NCBI GenBank assembly: GCA_049324315.1
Contig: JBMOKU010000015.1
Location: 54,038 to 118,037, forward strand
Source: JBMOKU01 sp049324315
Lineage (GTDB): Bacteria > Bacillota > Clostridia > Peptostreptococcales > Thermotaleaceae
DNA: 64,000 bases
Reading direction: 5' to 3'
In this document: in pieces, positions 35,341 to 44,448 of the stretch
Numbering within the stretch: the stretch's first letter is position 1
How the letters are laid out: every line of letters starts with the position of its first letter
Translations under genes and position numbers: made by a program
The notes under the pieces: model-generated
What the model saw: the letters and a program-made list of their open reading frames with translations, nothing else
Database searches by the model: none
Told to the model about the DNA's origin: nothing

Positions 35341-36534
35341 ATGAATGTTTTAGTAATTAACTGTGGTAGTTCATCCTTAAAGTATCAACTTATCGATATG
35401 AAGGATGAAAGCGTATTGGCAAAGGGCCTTGTAGAAAGAATCGGAATTGAAGGCTCTGTACTTAAACATGAAACACCAGCTTCTGGTAAAACGGTTATTG
35501 AACAGCCTATGGAAAATCATAAGGTGGCACTAGGTCTTGTACTAGATGCACTTGTTGACGAAAAGCATGGTGCAATTAAAGACATGAGTGAAATATCAGC
35601 TGTAGGTCATCGTGTTGTTCACGGCGGTGAAAAATTCAATTCTTCAGTCATTATTACAGATGAAATGATAAAAGCAATGGAAGAGTGCATTGACCTTGCT
35701 CCTCTACATAATCCTCCAAATCTTATGGGAATTGCTGCATGTAAAGAATTAATGCCAACAGTTCCAATGGTTGGAGTTTTTGATACGGCTTTCCATCAAA
35801 CAATGCCTAAATCATCTTATATTTATCCTCTTCCTTATGAATTATACGAGAAATACGGTATTAGAAGATACGGCTTCCACGGAACAAGCCATAGATTTGT
35901 TTCTCAAAGAGCCGCTGATATGCTAGGAAAGAATATCGAAGATCTTAAAATTGTTACATGCCACTTAGGAAATGGTGCCAGTGTTGCTGCAATAAAGAAC
36001 GGAAAATCCTTTGAAACAAGTATGGGCTTCACACCATTAGAAGGACTTGCCATGGGGACACGATGCGGCGATATTGACCCTGCTATTATCAAATTTATTA
36101 TGGATAAAGAAAATCTTGATATTAATGCAGTTGACAATATTCTAAATAAAAAATCCGGTGTTTTAGGTATCTCAGGTGTCAGCAGTGACTTCCGTGATAT
36201 CGAGAATGCAGCAGCAGAAGGAAATGAGCGAGCTCAATTGGCTCTTAATATTTTTGATAACCGCGTTAAAGAATATATCGCTGCTTATGCAGCAGCAATG
36301 GGTGGTATTGATGCTGTGGTATTTACTGCAGGATTAGGAGAAAACTCCGCGTCTAACAGAGAAGCCATCTGCGAAGGGTTAGAATTTATGGGAATTAAGA
36401 TCGACTCTGAAAAGAATAATACAAGAGGTAAAGAAGTCGTTGTAAGTACGGACGATTCTATTGTCAAAGTAATGGTTATCCCAACAAATGAAGAATTAGT
36501 GATTGCCAGAGATACATTTGAATTAGTAAAATAG
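35341..36534 (+). CDS. ackA: Acetate kinase
   Basis: 397 residues from the ATG at 35341 behind AAGGAGG. It interconverts acetyl phosphate plus ADP and acetate plus ATP, the energy-yielding end of acetogenic fermentation. Motifs: VINCGSSSLKYQL, VGHRVVHGGEKF, FDTAFHQTMP, RRYGFHGTSHRFV, CHLGNGASV, TPLEGLAMGTRCGDIDP and TAGLGENS. The usual partner pta (phosphotransacetylase) is not adjacent and is not in the window. Bounded by its own promoter and terminator, so expressed alone. Confidence 0.98.
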   Translation: MNVLVINCGSSSLKYQLIDMKDESVLAKGLVERIGIEGSVLKHETPASGKTVIEQPMENHKVALGLVLDALVDEKHGAIKDMSEISAVGHRVVHGGEKFNSSVIITDEMIKAMEECIDLAPLHNPPNLMGIAACKELMPTVPMVGVFDTAFHQTMPKSSYIYPLPYELYEKYGIRRYGFHGTSHRFVSQRAADMLGKNIEDLKIVTCHLGNGASVAAIKNGKSFETSMGFTPLEGLAMGTRCGDIDPAIIKFIMDKENLDINAVDNILNKKSGVLGISGVSSDFRDIENAAAEGNERAQLALNIFDNRVKEYIAAYAAAMGGIDAVVFTAGLGENSASNREAICEGLEFMGIKIDSEKNNTRGKEVVVSTDDSIVKVMVIPTNEELVIARDTFELVK

Positions 36535-36537
36535 ACA

Positions 36538-36568
36538 AAAAGGTAGGATGAAACTCCTACCTTTTGTA
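36538..36568 (+). terminator. Intrinsic terminator after ackA
   Basis: AAAAGGTAGGA (36538-36548) pairs perfectly with TCCTACCTTTT (36555-36565) around TGAAAC. Confidence 0.85.
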
Positions 36569-36676
36569 AATTATATGAATAAGATTGATAAAACCCATAG
36601 CTATCAAGTAATTTAGCTTGACAAATGAAATGACCATTTGTATAATAAAATCTGTCAATGTTATGAGGTGATACAT

Positions 36677-37183
36677 GTGCACTATCGTTTAAATGCTTTA
36701 ACTGAGGGTCAAAATAGTGTTATCCCTTTAGAACTTGAAGATACACTTGACAGAATTGAGTTTTCTGGCGATGAAATCAAATTGTGTTCTCCAGTATCAT
36801 TAAGAGGAAATATTGTTAGAAATGAAGAAGGAATATTCCTGAGGGGAACCATAGAATGTACAGTAGATTTGACATGCCATCGATGTCTCAGCCACTTCGA
36901 GATGTCTATAGCAAGTGAGATCGATGCTAAGCTAGTAACTGAGGATTCTCCAGATATTGATTGGGACCAATATTTTATTATCCATGATAACATGATTGAT
37001 ATTACGAATATCATTGAAAGCACGTTAATCATGACGCTGCCAATCAAAATTTTGTGTCATGAAAACTGTAAAGGGTTATGTTCTGTCTGCGGTGTTAACT
37101 TAAATACGTCTTCATGCCATTGTACGCATGATACGGTTGACCCAAGACTTGAAAAATTAAAAGAATTTCTACAACAAGATTAA
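36677..37183 (+). CDS. YceD/DUF177 family protein
   Basis: 168 residues from the GTG at 36677, with GAGGTGA 6 bases upstream. The DUF177 signature is present: RGTIECTVDLTCHRCLSHFEMSI with a CxxC, then CHENCKGLCSVCGVNLNTSSCHC, a cysteine-rich zinc-binding-type segment, and DPRLEKLKEF at the end. YceD is nearly always upstream of rpmF and affects 23S rRNA maturation in some species. rpmF starts 13 bases later. Confidence 0.92.
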   Translation: MHYRLNALTEGQNSVIPLELEDTLDRIEFSGDEIKLCSPVSLRGNIVRNEEGIFLRGTIECTVDLTCHRCLSHFEMSIASEIDAKLVTEDSPDIDWDQYFIIHDNMIDITNIIESTLIMTLPIKILCHENCKGLCSVCGVNLNTSSCHCTHDTVDPRLEKLKEFLQQD

Positions 37184-37196
37184 GGAGGTGGAAATA

Positions 37197-37376
37197 ATGG
37201 CAGTACCTAAGCGGAAAACATCTAAAGCGAGAAGAGATAAAAGAAGAGCTTCAAATATAAAAATGACAGCTCCAAATATTGTAGAATGTCCACAGTGTCA
37301 TGAACCAAAATTATCCCACAGAGTATGTAAAGCATGCGGATTCTATCAAGACAAAGAGGTTATTAAGGCACAATAA
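37197..37376 (+). CDS. rpmF: 50S ribosomal protein L32, zinc-binding form
   Basis: 59 residues from the ATG at 37197, 7 bases after AAGGAGG; a GTG three codons earlier overlaps that site. AVPKRKTSKARRDKRRA is the L32 start; CPQCHEPKLSHRVCKACG is the four-cysteine zinc ribbon (C+ form). Confidence 0.97.
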   Translation: MAVPKRKTSKARRDKRRASNIKMTAPNIVECPQCHEPKLSHRVCKACGFYQDKEVIKAQ

Positions 37377-37381
37377 TGAAA

Positions 37382-37420
37382 AAATAGTAATGATGTGAAA
37401 TCATCATTACTATTTTTTTG
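37382..37420 (+). terminator. Intrinsic terminator after rpmF
   Basis: AAATAGTAATGATG (37382-37395) pairs perfectly with CATCATTACTATTT (37402-37415), followed by more T residues. Confidence 0.9.
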
Positions 37421-37439
37421 TCCTTTATGATAAATATGG

Positions 37440-37504
37440 TTGAAATGCATATATTATTACTGTATACTTATTGTTAGTACTTGGTACTAATTTTTAGTAC
37501 TAAA
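37440..37504 (+). promoter_or_regulatory. fapR operon promoter with FapR operator
   Basis: TTGAAA (37440-37445) and TATACT (37463-37468) are 17 bases apart. Just downstream, covering the likely transcription start, is TTAGTAC-TTG-GTACTAA (37474-37490), a perfect dyad matching the FapR consensus, followed by a second palindrome TTTAGTACTAAA at 37493-37504. FapR bound here would block the promoter until malonyl-CoA rises, giving autoregulation of the whole lipid operon. Confidence 0.9.
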
Positions 37505-37519
37505 GAGGTGAATCGGAAT

Positions 37520-38077
37520 ATGAAGAAAAAGAAATCAAAGCAAGAGAGACAAAACGAACTATTATCAAAATTAAAGAGTGACCCTTTTGTTACAGATGAA
37601 GAACTGTCAGATTATTTTCATGTCAGCATTCAGACAATTCGATTAGATCGCTTAGAACTAGGTATTCCAGAGTTGAGAGAAAGAATTAAAAACGTTGCGG
37701 AAAAGAATTATTCTAAAGTAAAAAGTTTGGGTGAAGCTGAGATCATTGGTGAGTTGATCGATTTAAATCTAAATGAAAATGGTATTTCAATTTTAGAGAC
37801 CACGGAAGATATGGCATTCAAAAAGACAAAAATCGTCCGCGGTCATCATATATTTGCCATGGCCGAATCTTTGGCTATGTCCGTTATCAATGCTGATGTT
37901 GCCTTAACGGGTGTAGCCAATATGAAATACAGGGTACCAGTAGTTGCCGGAGAAAAATTAGTGGCAAAGGCAGAAGTTACTAGAATAAGAGGAAACAAAT
38001 ATTTTGTTCACGTGAAAATTCATGTTAAACAAGAACAAGTTTTCAGAGGCAAGTTTGTTTTGGTAAGTATTGCGTAG
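37520..38077 (+). CDS. fapR: Fatty acid and phospholipid synthesis repressor FapR
   Basis: 185 residues from the ATG at 37520 behind GAGGTGA; the longer frame from 37481 would start inside the operator. An N-terminal helix-turn-helix of DeoR type (DPFVTDEELSDYFHVSIQTIRLDRLELGIPELRERI) joins a C-terminal hot-dog domain that binds malonyl-CoA (RGHHIFAMAESLAMSVINADVALTGVANMKYR). It represses lipid-synthesis genes in the absence of malonyl-CoA. plsX starts 18 bases downstream. Confidence 0.96.
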   Translation: MKKKKSKQERQNELLSKLKSDPFVTDEELSDYFHVSIQTIRLDRLELGIPELRERIKNVAEKNYSKVKSLGEAEIIGELIDLNLNENGISILETTEDMAFKKTKIVRGHHIFAMAESLAMSVINADVALTGVANMKYRVPVVAGEKLVAKAEVTRIRGNKYFVHVKIHVKQEQVFRGKFVLVSIA

Positions 38078-38095
38078 TAGAGAGGAGAATCCAGT

Positions 38096-39106
38096 ATGCG
38101 TATCGCAGTTGATGGAATGGGTGGCGATCACGCGCCTTTAGAAATTATTAAAGGCTGTATTGATGCATTAAACGAATCTGATATAGAAATCGTATTGGTT
38201 GGCTTAGCCAGTAATCTCGAAGAAATCCTAAAAGACTTTACATATGACAGATCAAGGCTACATATAAAAAATGCAAGTGAAATCATTATGAATACAGATC
38301 AACCAATAAAAGCAGTAAGACAAAAAAAAGACTCTTCAATGGTTGTTGGTCTAGATCTTGTTAAAAACAAGGAAGTAGATGCCTTTGTCTCTGCCGGAAA
38401 CACAGGCGCATTACTGACAGGCAGCTTACTGAGAATAGGAAGAATTAAGGGAATAGACCGTCCTGCAATTGCTACGGTATATCCTACTAAAAAGGGTATA
38501 TCCCTTCTAATTGATGCCGGTGCCAATACAATATGTAAGCCCCAAAATTTGATGGATTTTGCCCTTATGGGCTCTATCTATGCAGAAAAAGTCATGGGTA
38601 TAGATAATCCTTTGATTGGTTTAATAAACGTAGGCACTGAAGAAATTAAAGGGAATGAGCTGATGAAAGAATCTTATGAACAATTATCCAGCAGTTCATT
38701 AAACTTTCATGGCAATGTAGAAGCCAGAGAAATCCCCAATGGTATCGTAGATGTTATCGTATGTGATGGTTTTGTCGGTAATGTTATATTAAAGCTAACT
38801 GAGGGTGTAGCCATGACTTTAATGTCTATGCTAAAGGATTTGTTTGGTAAAACAATTTTGAGCAAAATTGGTGCCGCGCTGCTGCTGCCTGCATTAAAAG
38901 AATTTAAAAGAAACTTAGACTATACCGAATATGGTGGAGCTCCGCTACTTGGTATCAATGGAACTGTCATAAAAGCCCATGGAAGTTCAAATGCCAACGC
39001 CATAAGAAATGCCATCAAGCAGGGCAAGGTGATTGTAGAAAAAGAAGTTGTCCAAATTATCAACAAAGAAATCAGTAAAATAGGAGATGAGGAAATTCAT
39101 GAATAA
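38096..39106 (+). CDS. plsX: Acyl-ACP:phosphate acyltransferase
   Basis: 336 residues. It converts acyl-ACP to acyl phosphate for glycerol-3-phosphate acylation by PlsY. DGMGGDHAPLEIIKGC at the N-terminus, AFVSAGNTGALL and DGFVGNVILKLTEG are conserved PlsX blocks. It follows fapR as in most Firmicutes; its end overlaps the fabH start by 8 bases. Confidence 0.96.
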   Translation: MRIAVDGMGGDHAPLEIIKGCIDALNESDIEIVLVGLASNLEEILKDFTYDRSRLHIKNASEIIMNTDQPIKAVRQKKDSSMVVGLDLVKNKEVDAFVSAGNTGALLTGSLLRIGRIKGIDRPAIATVYPTKKGISLLIDAGANTICKPQNLMDFALMGSIYAEKVMGIDNPLIGLINVGTEEIKGNELMKESYEQLSSSSLNFHGNVEAREIPNGIVDVIVCDGFVGNVILKLTEGVAMTLMSMLKDLFGKTILSKIGAALLLPALKEFKRNLDYTEYGGAPLLGINGTVIKAHGSSNANAIRNAIKQGKVIVEKEVVQIINKEISKIGDEEIHE

Positions 39107-40094
39107 ACTCAGGTCAGTCGGTATATTAGGAATTGGCAGTTATATGCCCGAGAAAGTCGTTACAAATGCAGACATTGTAAAAACAGTTGATACAACAGAG
39201 GAATGGATTATTACCAGAACCGGTATCCAAGAAAGACGTGTGGCTGACGAAAGCATCGCTACATCCGATTTGTCTACGGAGGCTGCACTGCGAGCCTGTA
39301 AAGACGCAAATATAAGCCCTGAAGAAATTGACTTGATTATTGTAGCCACCCTCACACCGGATATGGCATTTCCATCAACAGCATGTATCGTACAGAAAAA
39401 CATTGGAGCAGTCAACGCTGCAGCCTTCGATCTAGAAGCAGCTTGCTCCGGCTTTCTTTATGGTATTACCATTGGCAAACAGTTTATTGCAACAGGCGAG
39501 TACGAAAAAGTTTTAGTCATTGGTGGGGAAACCATGTCTAAAATCGTTGACTGGAAAGATAGAAATACCTGTGTGTTATTTGGAGACGGCGCAGGTGCCG
39601 TTGTGCTAGGACCAACAGAAGAAGGTCATGGTATATTATCAACCTATTTGGGCGCTGACGGTGAAGGCGGGAAATTCTTATATGTTCCTGCTGGTGGATC
39701 CAGGCAGCCGATATCTGTTCGGGCCATTGAAGAAAGCGAACACTTTATAAAAATGGATGGCAGCGAAGTTTTTAAATTTGCCGTTAGAGTCATGGGCAAA
39801 GCAGCACTGCAGGCTATTGAAAAAGCTGGTCTGACCGCCGACGATATCGATTATATTGTTCCTCACCAGGCAAATATCCGAATTATTGAAGCTGCCGCTA
39901 AAAAATTGAAAATGCCTATGGATAAGGTTCATGTTAATCTGCATAAATACGGAAACACATCAGCTGCTTCCGTACCGGTTGCTCTTGATGAAGCAATTAA
40001 GGAGAACAAAATCAAAAAAGGAGACCACGTTGTTCTGGTAGGATTCGGCGGTGGACTTACATGGGGCGCCACAGTTATCAAATGGAACAAGTAA
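39099..40094 (+). CDS. fabH: Beta-ketoacyl-ACP synthase III
   Basis: 331 residues from the ATG at 39099 (an ATG at 39087 would add four residues). It starts fatty-acid synthesis by condensing acetyl-CoA (or branched acyl-CoA) with malonyl-ACP. Catalytic triad: Cys in DLEAACSGFLYG, His in YIVPHQANIRI, Asn in YGNTSAASVP. N-terminal GILGIGSYMPEKVVTN is typical. Confidence 0.97.
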   Translation: MNKLRSVGILGIGSYMPEKVVTNADIVKTVDTTEEWIITRTGIQERRVADESIATSDLSTEAALRACKDANISPEEIDLIIVATLTPDMAFPSTACIVQKNIGAVNAAAFDLEAACSGFLYGITIGKQFIATGEYEKVLVIGGETMSKIVDWKDRNTCVLFGDGAGAVVLGPTEEGHGILSTYLGADGEGGKFLYVPAGGSRQPISVRAIEESEHFIKMDGSEVFKFAVRVMGKAALQAIEKAGLTADDIDYIVPHQANIRIIEAAAKKLKMPMDKVHVNLHKYGNTSAASVPVALDEAIKENKIKKGDHVVLVGFGGGLTWGATVIKWNK

Positions 40095-40113
40095 GGTGCT
40101 AAGGAGTGATTCA

Positions 40114-41070
40114 ATGGAGAATTTAACTTTTTGTCGTATGTTAAATATCCGCTATCCTATCATTCAGGGGGGGATGGCATGGGTTGCAACAGCTGAACTG
40201 GCAGCTGCCGTTTCTAATGCTGGTGGTTTAGGACTCATTGCAGCAGGAAATGCACCAGCTTCATTCATTAGAAAAGAGATTGAAAAAATAAAAACACGAA
40301 CAGATAAACCATACGGGATCAATGTGATGCTGCTTTCACCTTATGTTGATGAAGTAATCGATCTTGTTATTCAGGAAAAAGTCCCCGTTATCACCACAGG
40401 GGCGGGTAATCCTGGGAAATACATGTCCAGGCTCAAATCAGTAGGCACCAAAGTAATTCCTGTTGTGCCCTCCGTAGCATTAGCCCAGAGGGTCGAAAAA
40501 ATCGGTGCAGATGCTGTCATCGTCGAAGGTACCGAGGCAGGTGGCCATATTGGCGAACTGACCACCATGGTACTTGTCCCACAAATTGTTGATGCAGTGA
40601 AAATTCCTGTTATCGCTGCAGGAGGCATTGCTGATGGAAGAGGTATGGCCGCAGCCTTTGCATTAGGTGCAAAGGCCGTACAAATAGGTACCAGATTTAT
40701 TTGCTCATCTGAATGCACTGCCCATGAAAGATATAAAGAACTTATTTTGAAAGCAAAAGATAGGGACACTGTGGTCACCGGGCGAAGTACCGGACACCCA
40801 GTAAGAGTCCTGAAGAACAAATTTTCTAAAGAATATGGAAAGAAAGAACAAGAAAATGCCTCGATAGAAGAACTTGAAAGCCTTGGTTCTGGAAGATTAA
40901 AGCTTTCCGTCATTGATGGCGATATAGAAAATGGCTCTGTTATGTCCGGTCAAATAGCTGGTTTGATTCAAGATATTAAACCATGTAAAGAGATCATCGA
41001 AGAAATCGTAGCAGACGCAAAGAAGCGCTTGACAATTACAAGTAGTATATTGCAGCTTAAAGAGGAGTGA
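40114..41070 (+). CDS. fabK: Enoyl-ACP reductase II (FMN-dependent)
   Basis: 318 residues from the ATG at 40114 behind AAGGAG; the frame extends into fabH but has no site there. A TIM-barrel flavoprotein of the nitronate monooxygenase/FabK family: YPIIQGGMAWVA, GGLGLIAAGN, EGTEAGGHIG (FMN site) and AAGGIADGRGMAAAFALGAKAVQIGTRF. It performs the final reduction of elongation; no FabI is in the operon, so FabK is probably the main enoyl reductase, which predicts low triclosan sensitivity. Confidence 0.95.
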   Translation: MENLTFCRMLNIRYPIIQGGMAWVATAELAAAVSNAGGLGLIAAGNAPASFIRKEIEKIKTRTDKPYGINVMLLSPYVDEVIDLVIQEKVPVITTGAGNPGKYMSRLKSVGTKVIPVVPSVALAQRVEKIGADAVIVEGTEAGGHIGELTTMVLVPQIVDAVKIPVIAAGGIADGRGMAAAFALGAKAVQIGTRFICSSECTAHERYKELILKAKDRDTVVTGRSTGHPVRVLKNKFSKEYGKKEQENASIEELESLGSGRLKLSVIDGDIENGSVMSGQIAGLIQDIKPCKEIIEEIVADAKKRLTITSSILQLKEE

Positions 41071-41075
41071 TAGGA

Positions 41076-42026
41076 ATGTCAAAAATAGCTTTTGTTTTTC
41101 CTGGGCAGGGTTCACAGTATGTTGGTATGGGAAAAGACATTGTAGAAAATTTTCAAACAGCAAAGGAAGTTTTTGACCTGGCAAGTAAAGCTGTAGGTTA
41201 TGATATGGAAAAAATGTGTTTCGAAGGACCAGAAGATGAATTAAAGAAAACGGAGAACACGCAGCCTGCAATCTTAACCACGTGTATTGCCATCGCCAAA
41301 GTCTTAGAAGAAAAAGGATTGCAGCCCGCAGTTACAGCCGGTCTCAGCCTTGGTGAATATGCATCCTTAGTTATTTCTAAAGTAATCAATTTTGAAGACG
41401 CTGTTGCACTGGTTAAGAAAAGAGGAAAATATATGCAAGAGGCTGTTCCTTTAGGGGTTGGCACAATGGCAGCTATCTTGGGAATGGAAAGGGATATACT
41501 TGAGGACGTTTTGAAAGAAGCTGGTAATACAGGTATCGTAGAAGCAGCAAACTTTAACAGTCCGGGACAAATCGTTATATCAGGTGAAATAAAGGCAGTT
41601 GAAACTGCATGTGAGATCGCAAAACAAAAAGGTGCTCTAAAAGCTGTAATATTACCGGTCAGTGCACCATTCCATTGTTCTATGTTGATTCCTGCAGGTG
41701 AGAAACTGGCAAATGAGTTAGATAAGATTTCAATTCATGACTTTGAAATACCGGTAATTGCAAATACCCATGCTAATTATTATGGCGGAAAAAATGAAGT
41801 TAAGGGGCTCTTGGTAAATCAAGTAAGCAAATCTGTATTGTGGGAAGATACTGTCATCAAAATGTTAAATAATGGTGTCGATGTATTTGTAGAAATTGGA
41901 CCTGGAAAGTCTTTGAGCCAGTTTATAAAGAAAATCACGAAAAAGACTGGGCAGCGTGCTGAGCTATACAATATCGAAGATAAAGAATCCCTTGAAAATG
42001 TTGTGAAAGCACTGTCCAATATATAG
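41076..42026 (+). CDS. fabD: Malonyl-CoA:ACP transacylase
   Basis: 316 residues from the ATG at 41076; the GTG at 41067 overlaps the fabK stop and its own ribosome-binding site. It loads malonate onto ACP. FPGQGSQYVGMGKDI, the nucleophile elbow GLSLGEYASL and the His in PVSAPFHCSML define the family. Confidence 0.97.
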   Translation: MSKIAFVFPGQGSQYVGMGKDIVENFQTAKEVFDLASKAVGYDMEKMCFEGPEDELKKTENTQPAILTTCIAIAKVLEEKGLQPAVTAGLSLGEYASLVISKVINFEDAVALVKKRGKYMQEAVPLGVGTMAAILGMERDILEDVLKEAGNTGIVEAANFNSPGQIVISGEIKAVETACEIAKQKGALKAVILPVSAPFHCSMLIPAGEKLANELDKISIHDFEIPVIANTHANYYGGKNEVKGLLVNQVSKSVLWEDTVIKMLNNGVDVFVEIGPGKSLSQFIKKITKKTGQRAELYNIEDKESLENVVKALSNI

Positions 42027-42038
42027 GAGGAATTCAAA

Positions 42039-42782
42039 ATGAAATTATCTGGTAAAACTGCTATCATTACTGGAGGCTCTCGAGGAATCGGAAAAGCAAT
42101 CGCGTTGAAACTTGCATCCTTAGGCGCTAATATTGTCATCAATTACACCAGCAACCCCGATAAAGCCGAAGAAGTTGTAAACGAAATAAAAAACATGGGA
42201 AGAGAAGCTATGGCGATTAAAGCCAATGTGTCAAAAAGCGAAGATGTACAAAACATGATTAAGCTGGTTGAAGAGACATTCCCTACACTAGACATCTTGG
42301 TAAACAATGCAGGTATCACAAGAGACGGTCTTCTCATGCGTATGAAAGACGAGGACTGGGAACAGGTCATTGATACAAATCTCAAGGGTACATATTACTG
42401 CACAAAAGCTGTTACAAAGAAAATGATGAAGCAAAAAAATGGGAAGATCATTAATGTTTCTTCTGTCGTAGGTGTAACAGGGAATGCCGGACAAGCAAAC
42501 TATGCAGCCTCAAAGGCCGGTGTTATTGGTTTTACGAAGTCAGTCGCTAAAGAATTGTCTTCCCGGGGTATTAATGTAAATGCCGTGGCCCCTGGCTTTA
42601 TTCAAACAGATATGACAGATGTTTTGTCTGATGAAATTAAAGAAACATTGATTCAAAATATTCCCATGAAAGCTTTAGGTGCTCCAGAAGATGTGGCAAA
42701 TGTTGTTGCATTTCTATGTTCAGATGATTCGAAATATATAACAGGACAGGTCATTCACGTTGATGGCGGAATGGTCATGTAA
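42039..42782 (+). CDS. fabG: 3-oxoacyl-ACP reductase
   Basis: 247 residues. NADPH-dependent SDR: TGGSRGIGKAIALKLA (cofactor), NNAGITRDGLLMRM, catalytic Ser in NVSSVVGVTGNAGQ and YAASKAGVIGFT with Tyr-Lys. AGGAGG precedes the ATG by 8 bases. Confidence 0.97.
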   Translation: MKLSGKTAIITGGSRGIGKAIALKLASLGANIVINYTSNPDKAEEVVNEIKNMGREAMAIKANVSKSEDVQNMIKLVEETFPTLDILVNNAGITRDGLLMRMKDEDWEQVIDTNLKGTYYCTKAVTKKMMKQKNGKIINVSSVVGVTGNAGQANYAASKAGVIGFTKSVAKELSSRGINVNAVAPGFIQTDMTDVLSDEIKETLIQNIPMKALGAPEDVANVVAFLCSDDSKYITGQVIHVDGGMVM

Positions 42783-42807
42783 TTTATAGAGAGGAGGTGA
42801 ACGGATC

Positions 42808-43038
42808 ATGGTATTTAAAAAAGTAGTTGAAATTATTGCGGAGCAATTAGGCTTAGATGACACTGATAATATTCAGCCAGAGACTTCAATGATGAGAGAT
42901 CTTGAAGCTGATTCATTAGACGCAGTTGAAATCATAATGGCATTAGAAGATGAGTTTGGTATTGAGATTCCCGACGAAGAAGCAGAAAAATTCAAAAATA
43001 TTGGTGACATCGTCAAGTACATTGAAGAAAATATGTAA
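42808..43038 (+). CDS. acpP: Acyl carrier protein
   Basis: 76 residues, acidic, four-helix ACP. LEADSLDAVEIIMALEDEFGIEIPDEEAEKF holds the Ser that receives the phosphopantetheine arm. Start ATG with GAGGAGGTGA upstream, a stronger ribosome-binding site than its neighbours, in keeping with the high ACP demand. Confidence 0.97.
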   Translation: MVFKKVVEIIAEQLGLDDTDNIQPETSMMRDLEADSLDAVEIIMALEDEFGIEIPDEEAEKFKNIGDIVKYIEENM

Positions 43039-43043
43039 TCTTA

Positions 43044-43068
43044 TGGTCCTGACATTATGTCAGGACCA
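43044..43068 (+). other. Stable hairpin between acpP and fabF
   Basis: TGGTCCTGACA (43044-43054) pairs perfectly with TGTCAGGACCA (43058-43068), loop TTA. No T-tract follows (ACATAAAAACAA), so it is not a standard terminator. It may stabilise the acpP 3' end or give partial termination, letting ACP be made in excess over FabF. Confidence 0.7.
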
Positions 43069-43156
43069 ACATAAAAACAAATGGCATTGAAAATTAATCC
43101 ATATTTTATATAGATCTGTGGTCATATGTGAACATTATGTTGAGGAGGTTTTTCTA

Positions 43157-44398
43157 TTGAGTAAACGTGTTGTTATAACAGGTATAGGTGCAATTACCCC
43201 AATAGGAATTGGCAAGAATGAATACTGGGAAGCTCTGAAAGCCGGAAAAAACGGCGTTGGTAAAATAACGAAATTTGATGCAACTGATTATCCTACGCAG
43301 ATTGCAGCTGAAGTTAAAAATTTTGAACCGAACAATTACATTGACAAAAAAGAATCTAAAAGAATGGATCGATTTACCCAGTTCGCTGTTGCTGCTTCCA
43401 AGATGGCCATCGAAGATTCCGGATTGGAATTAGACAAAATTGATGCCGATAGGTTTGGTGTTGTCTTAGGCTCCGGAATCGGTGGAATTGAAACATTAGA
43501 AAAAGAATATGAAAAAATGGCATCCAAAGGACCAGGTAGAGTAAGTCCCTTCTTTATTCCAATGATGATTTCAAACATTGGCTCTGGCCAAGTTTCGATG
43601 GCATTTGGTGCAAAAGGGCCAAATACAACTGTCGTTACAGCTTGTGCATCGTCAACCAACGCTATCGGAGAAGCTTTCAAGATCGTCCAACGTGGAGATG
43701 CAAATGTTATGATTACCGGTGGTGCTGAAGCTTCTATCACACCTTTATCCATGGCTGGGTTTTGCTCTATGAAGGCAATGTCTACCAGAAATGATGATCC
43801 ACAGACAGCAAGCAGGCCTTTTGATCAAGACAGAGATGGATTTATTATGGGTGAAGGTTCAGGCATTGTTATTTTAGAAGAATATGAGCATGCTGTAAAC
43901 AGAGGAGCAAGAATCTACGGTGAAATCATCGGTTATGGTATGAGTGCTGACGCATACCATATAACTACACCTGCACCAGGCGGCGAGGGTGCCGCAAGGT
44001 CAATGAAGAGCGCAATTATGGATGCAGGTATCCCTGTAGAAGCTATTGATTATATTAATGCCCATGGAACATCAACACCATACAATGATAAATTTGAAAC
44101 CATGGCTATAAAGTCATTATTTGGCGAGCATGCCTATAGACTTTCTGTAAGCTCAACAAAATCAATGACAGGTCATCTCTTAGGAGGGGCCGGTGCCATT
44201 GAAGCAATTGCTTGCTTATTGGCAGTCACAGAGGATTTCATTCCTCCAACCATCAATTATACGACGCCTGACCCTGAGTGTGATTTAGATTATGTTCCTA
44301 ATGTAGGTAAGAGTAAGGTAGTAAATTATGCACTTTCAAACTCCTTAGGATTCGGTGGACATAACGCTTCTATCGTTATTAAGAAATTTCAAAAGTAA
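43157..44398 (+). CDS. fabF: Beta-ketoacyl-ACP synthase II
   Basis: 413 residues from the TTG at 43157, 7 bases after GAGGAGG; an in-frame GTG at 43118 has no site. It elongates acyl-ACP. Catalytic Cys in VTACASSTNAIGEA, His in NAHGTSTPYND and NSLGFGGHNASIV, Lys in STKSMTGHLLGGAGA. Last gene of the operon; a terminator follows. Confidence 0.97.
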   Translation: MSKRVVITGIGAITPIGIGKNEYWEALKAGKNGVGKITKFDATDYPTQIAAEVKNFEPNNYIDKKESKRMDRFTQFAVAASKMAIEDSGLELDKIDADRFGVVLGSGIGGIETLEKEYEKMASKGPGRVSPFFIPMMISNIGSGQVSMAFGAKGPNTTVVTACASSTNAIGEAFKIVQRGDANVMITGGAEASITPLSMAGFCSMKAMSTRNDDPQTASRPFDQDRDGFIMGEGSGIVILEEYEHAVNRGARIYGEIIGYGMSADAYHITTPAPGGEGAARSMKSAIMDAGIPVEAIDYINAHGTSTPYNDKFETMAIKSLFGEHAYRLSVSSTKSMTGHLLGGAGAIEAIACLLAVTEDFIPPTINYTTPDPECDLDYVPNVGKSKVVNYALSNSLGFGGHNASIVIKKFQK

Positions 44399-44417
44399 TA
44401 ATTAGTATATTCATTAC

Positions 44418-44446
44418 GAGAGTCTTAGTGACTCTCTTTCTTTTTG
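44418..44446 (+). terminator. Intrinsic terminator of the fatty-acid operon
   Basis: GAGAGTC (44418-44424) pairs with GACTCTC (44430-44436), then TTTCTTTTT. Confidence 0.8.
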
Positions 44447-44448
44447 TC

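Noticed and set aside
40371..40913. 180-codon open frame on the minus strand
   Set aside because: It lies wholly antisense to fabK, has no ribosome-binding site and low-complexity composition typical of a shadow frame.
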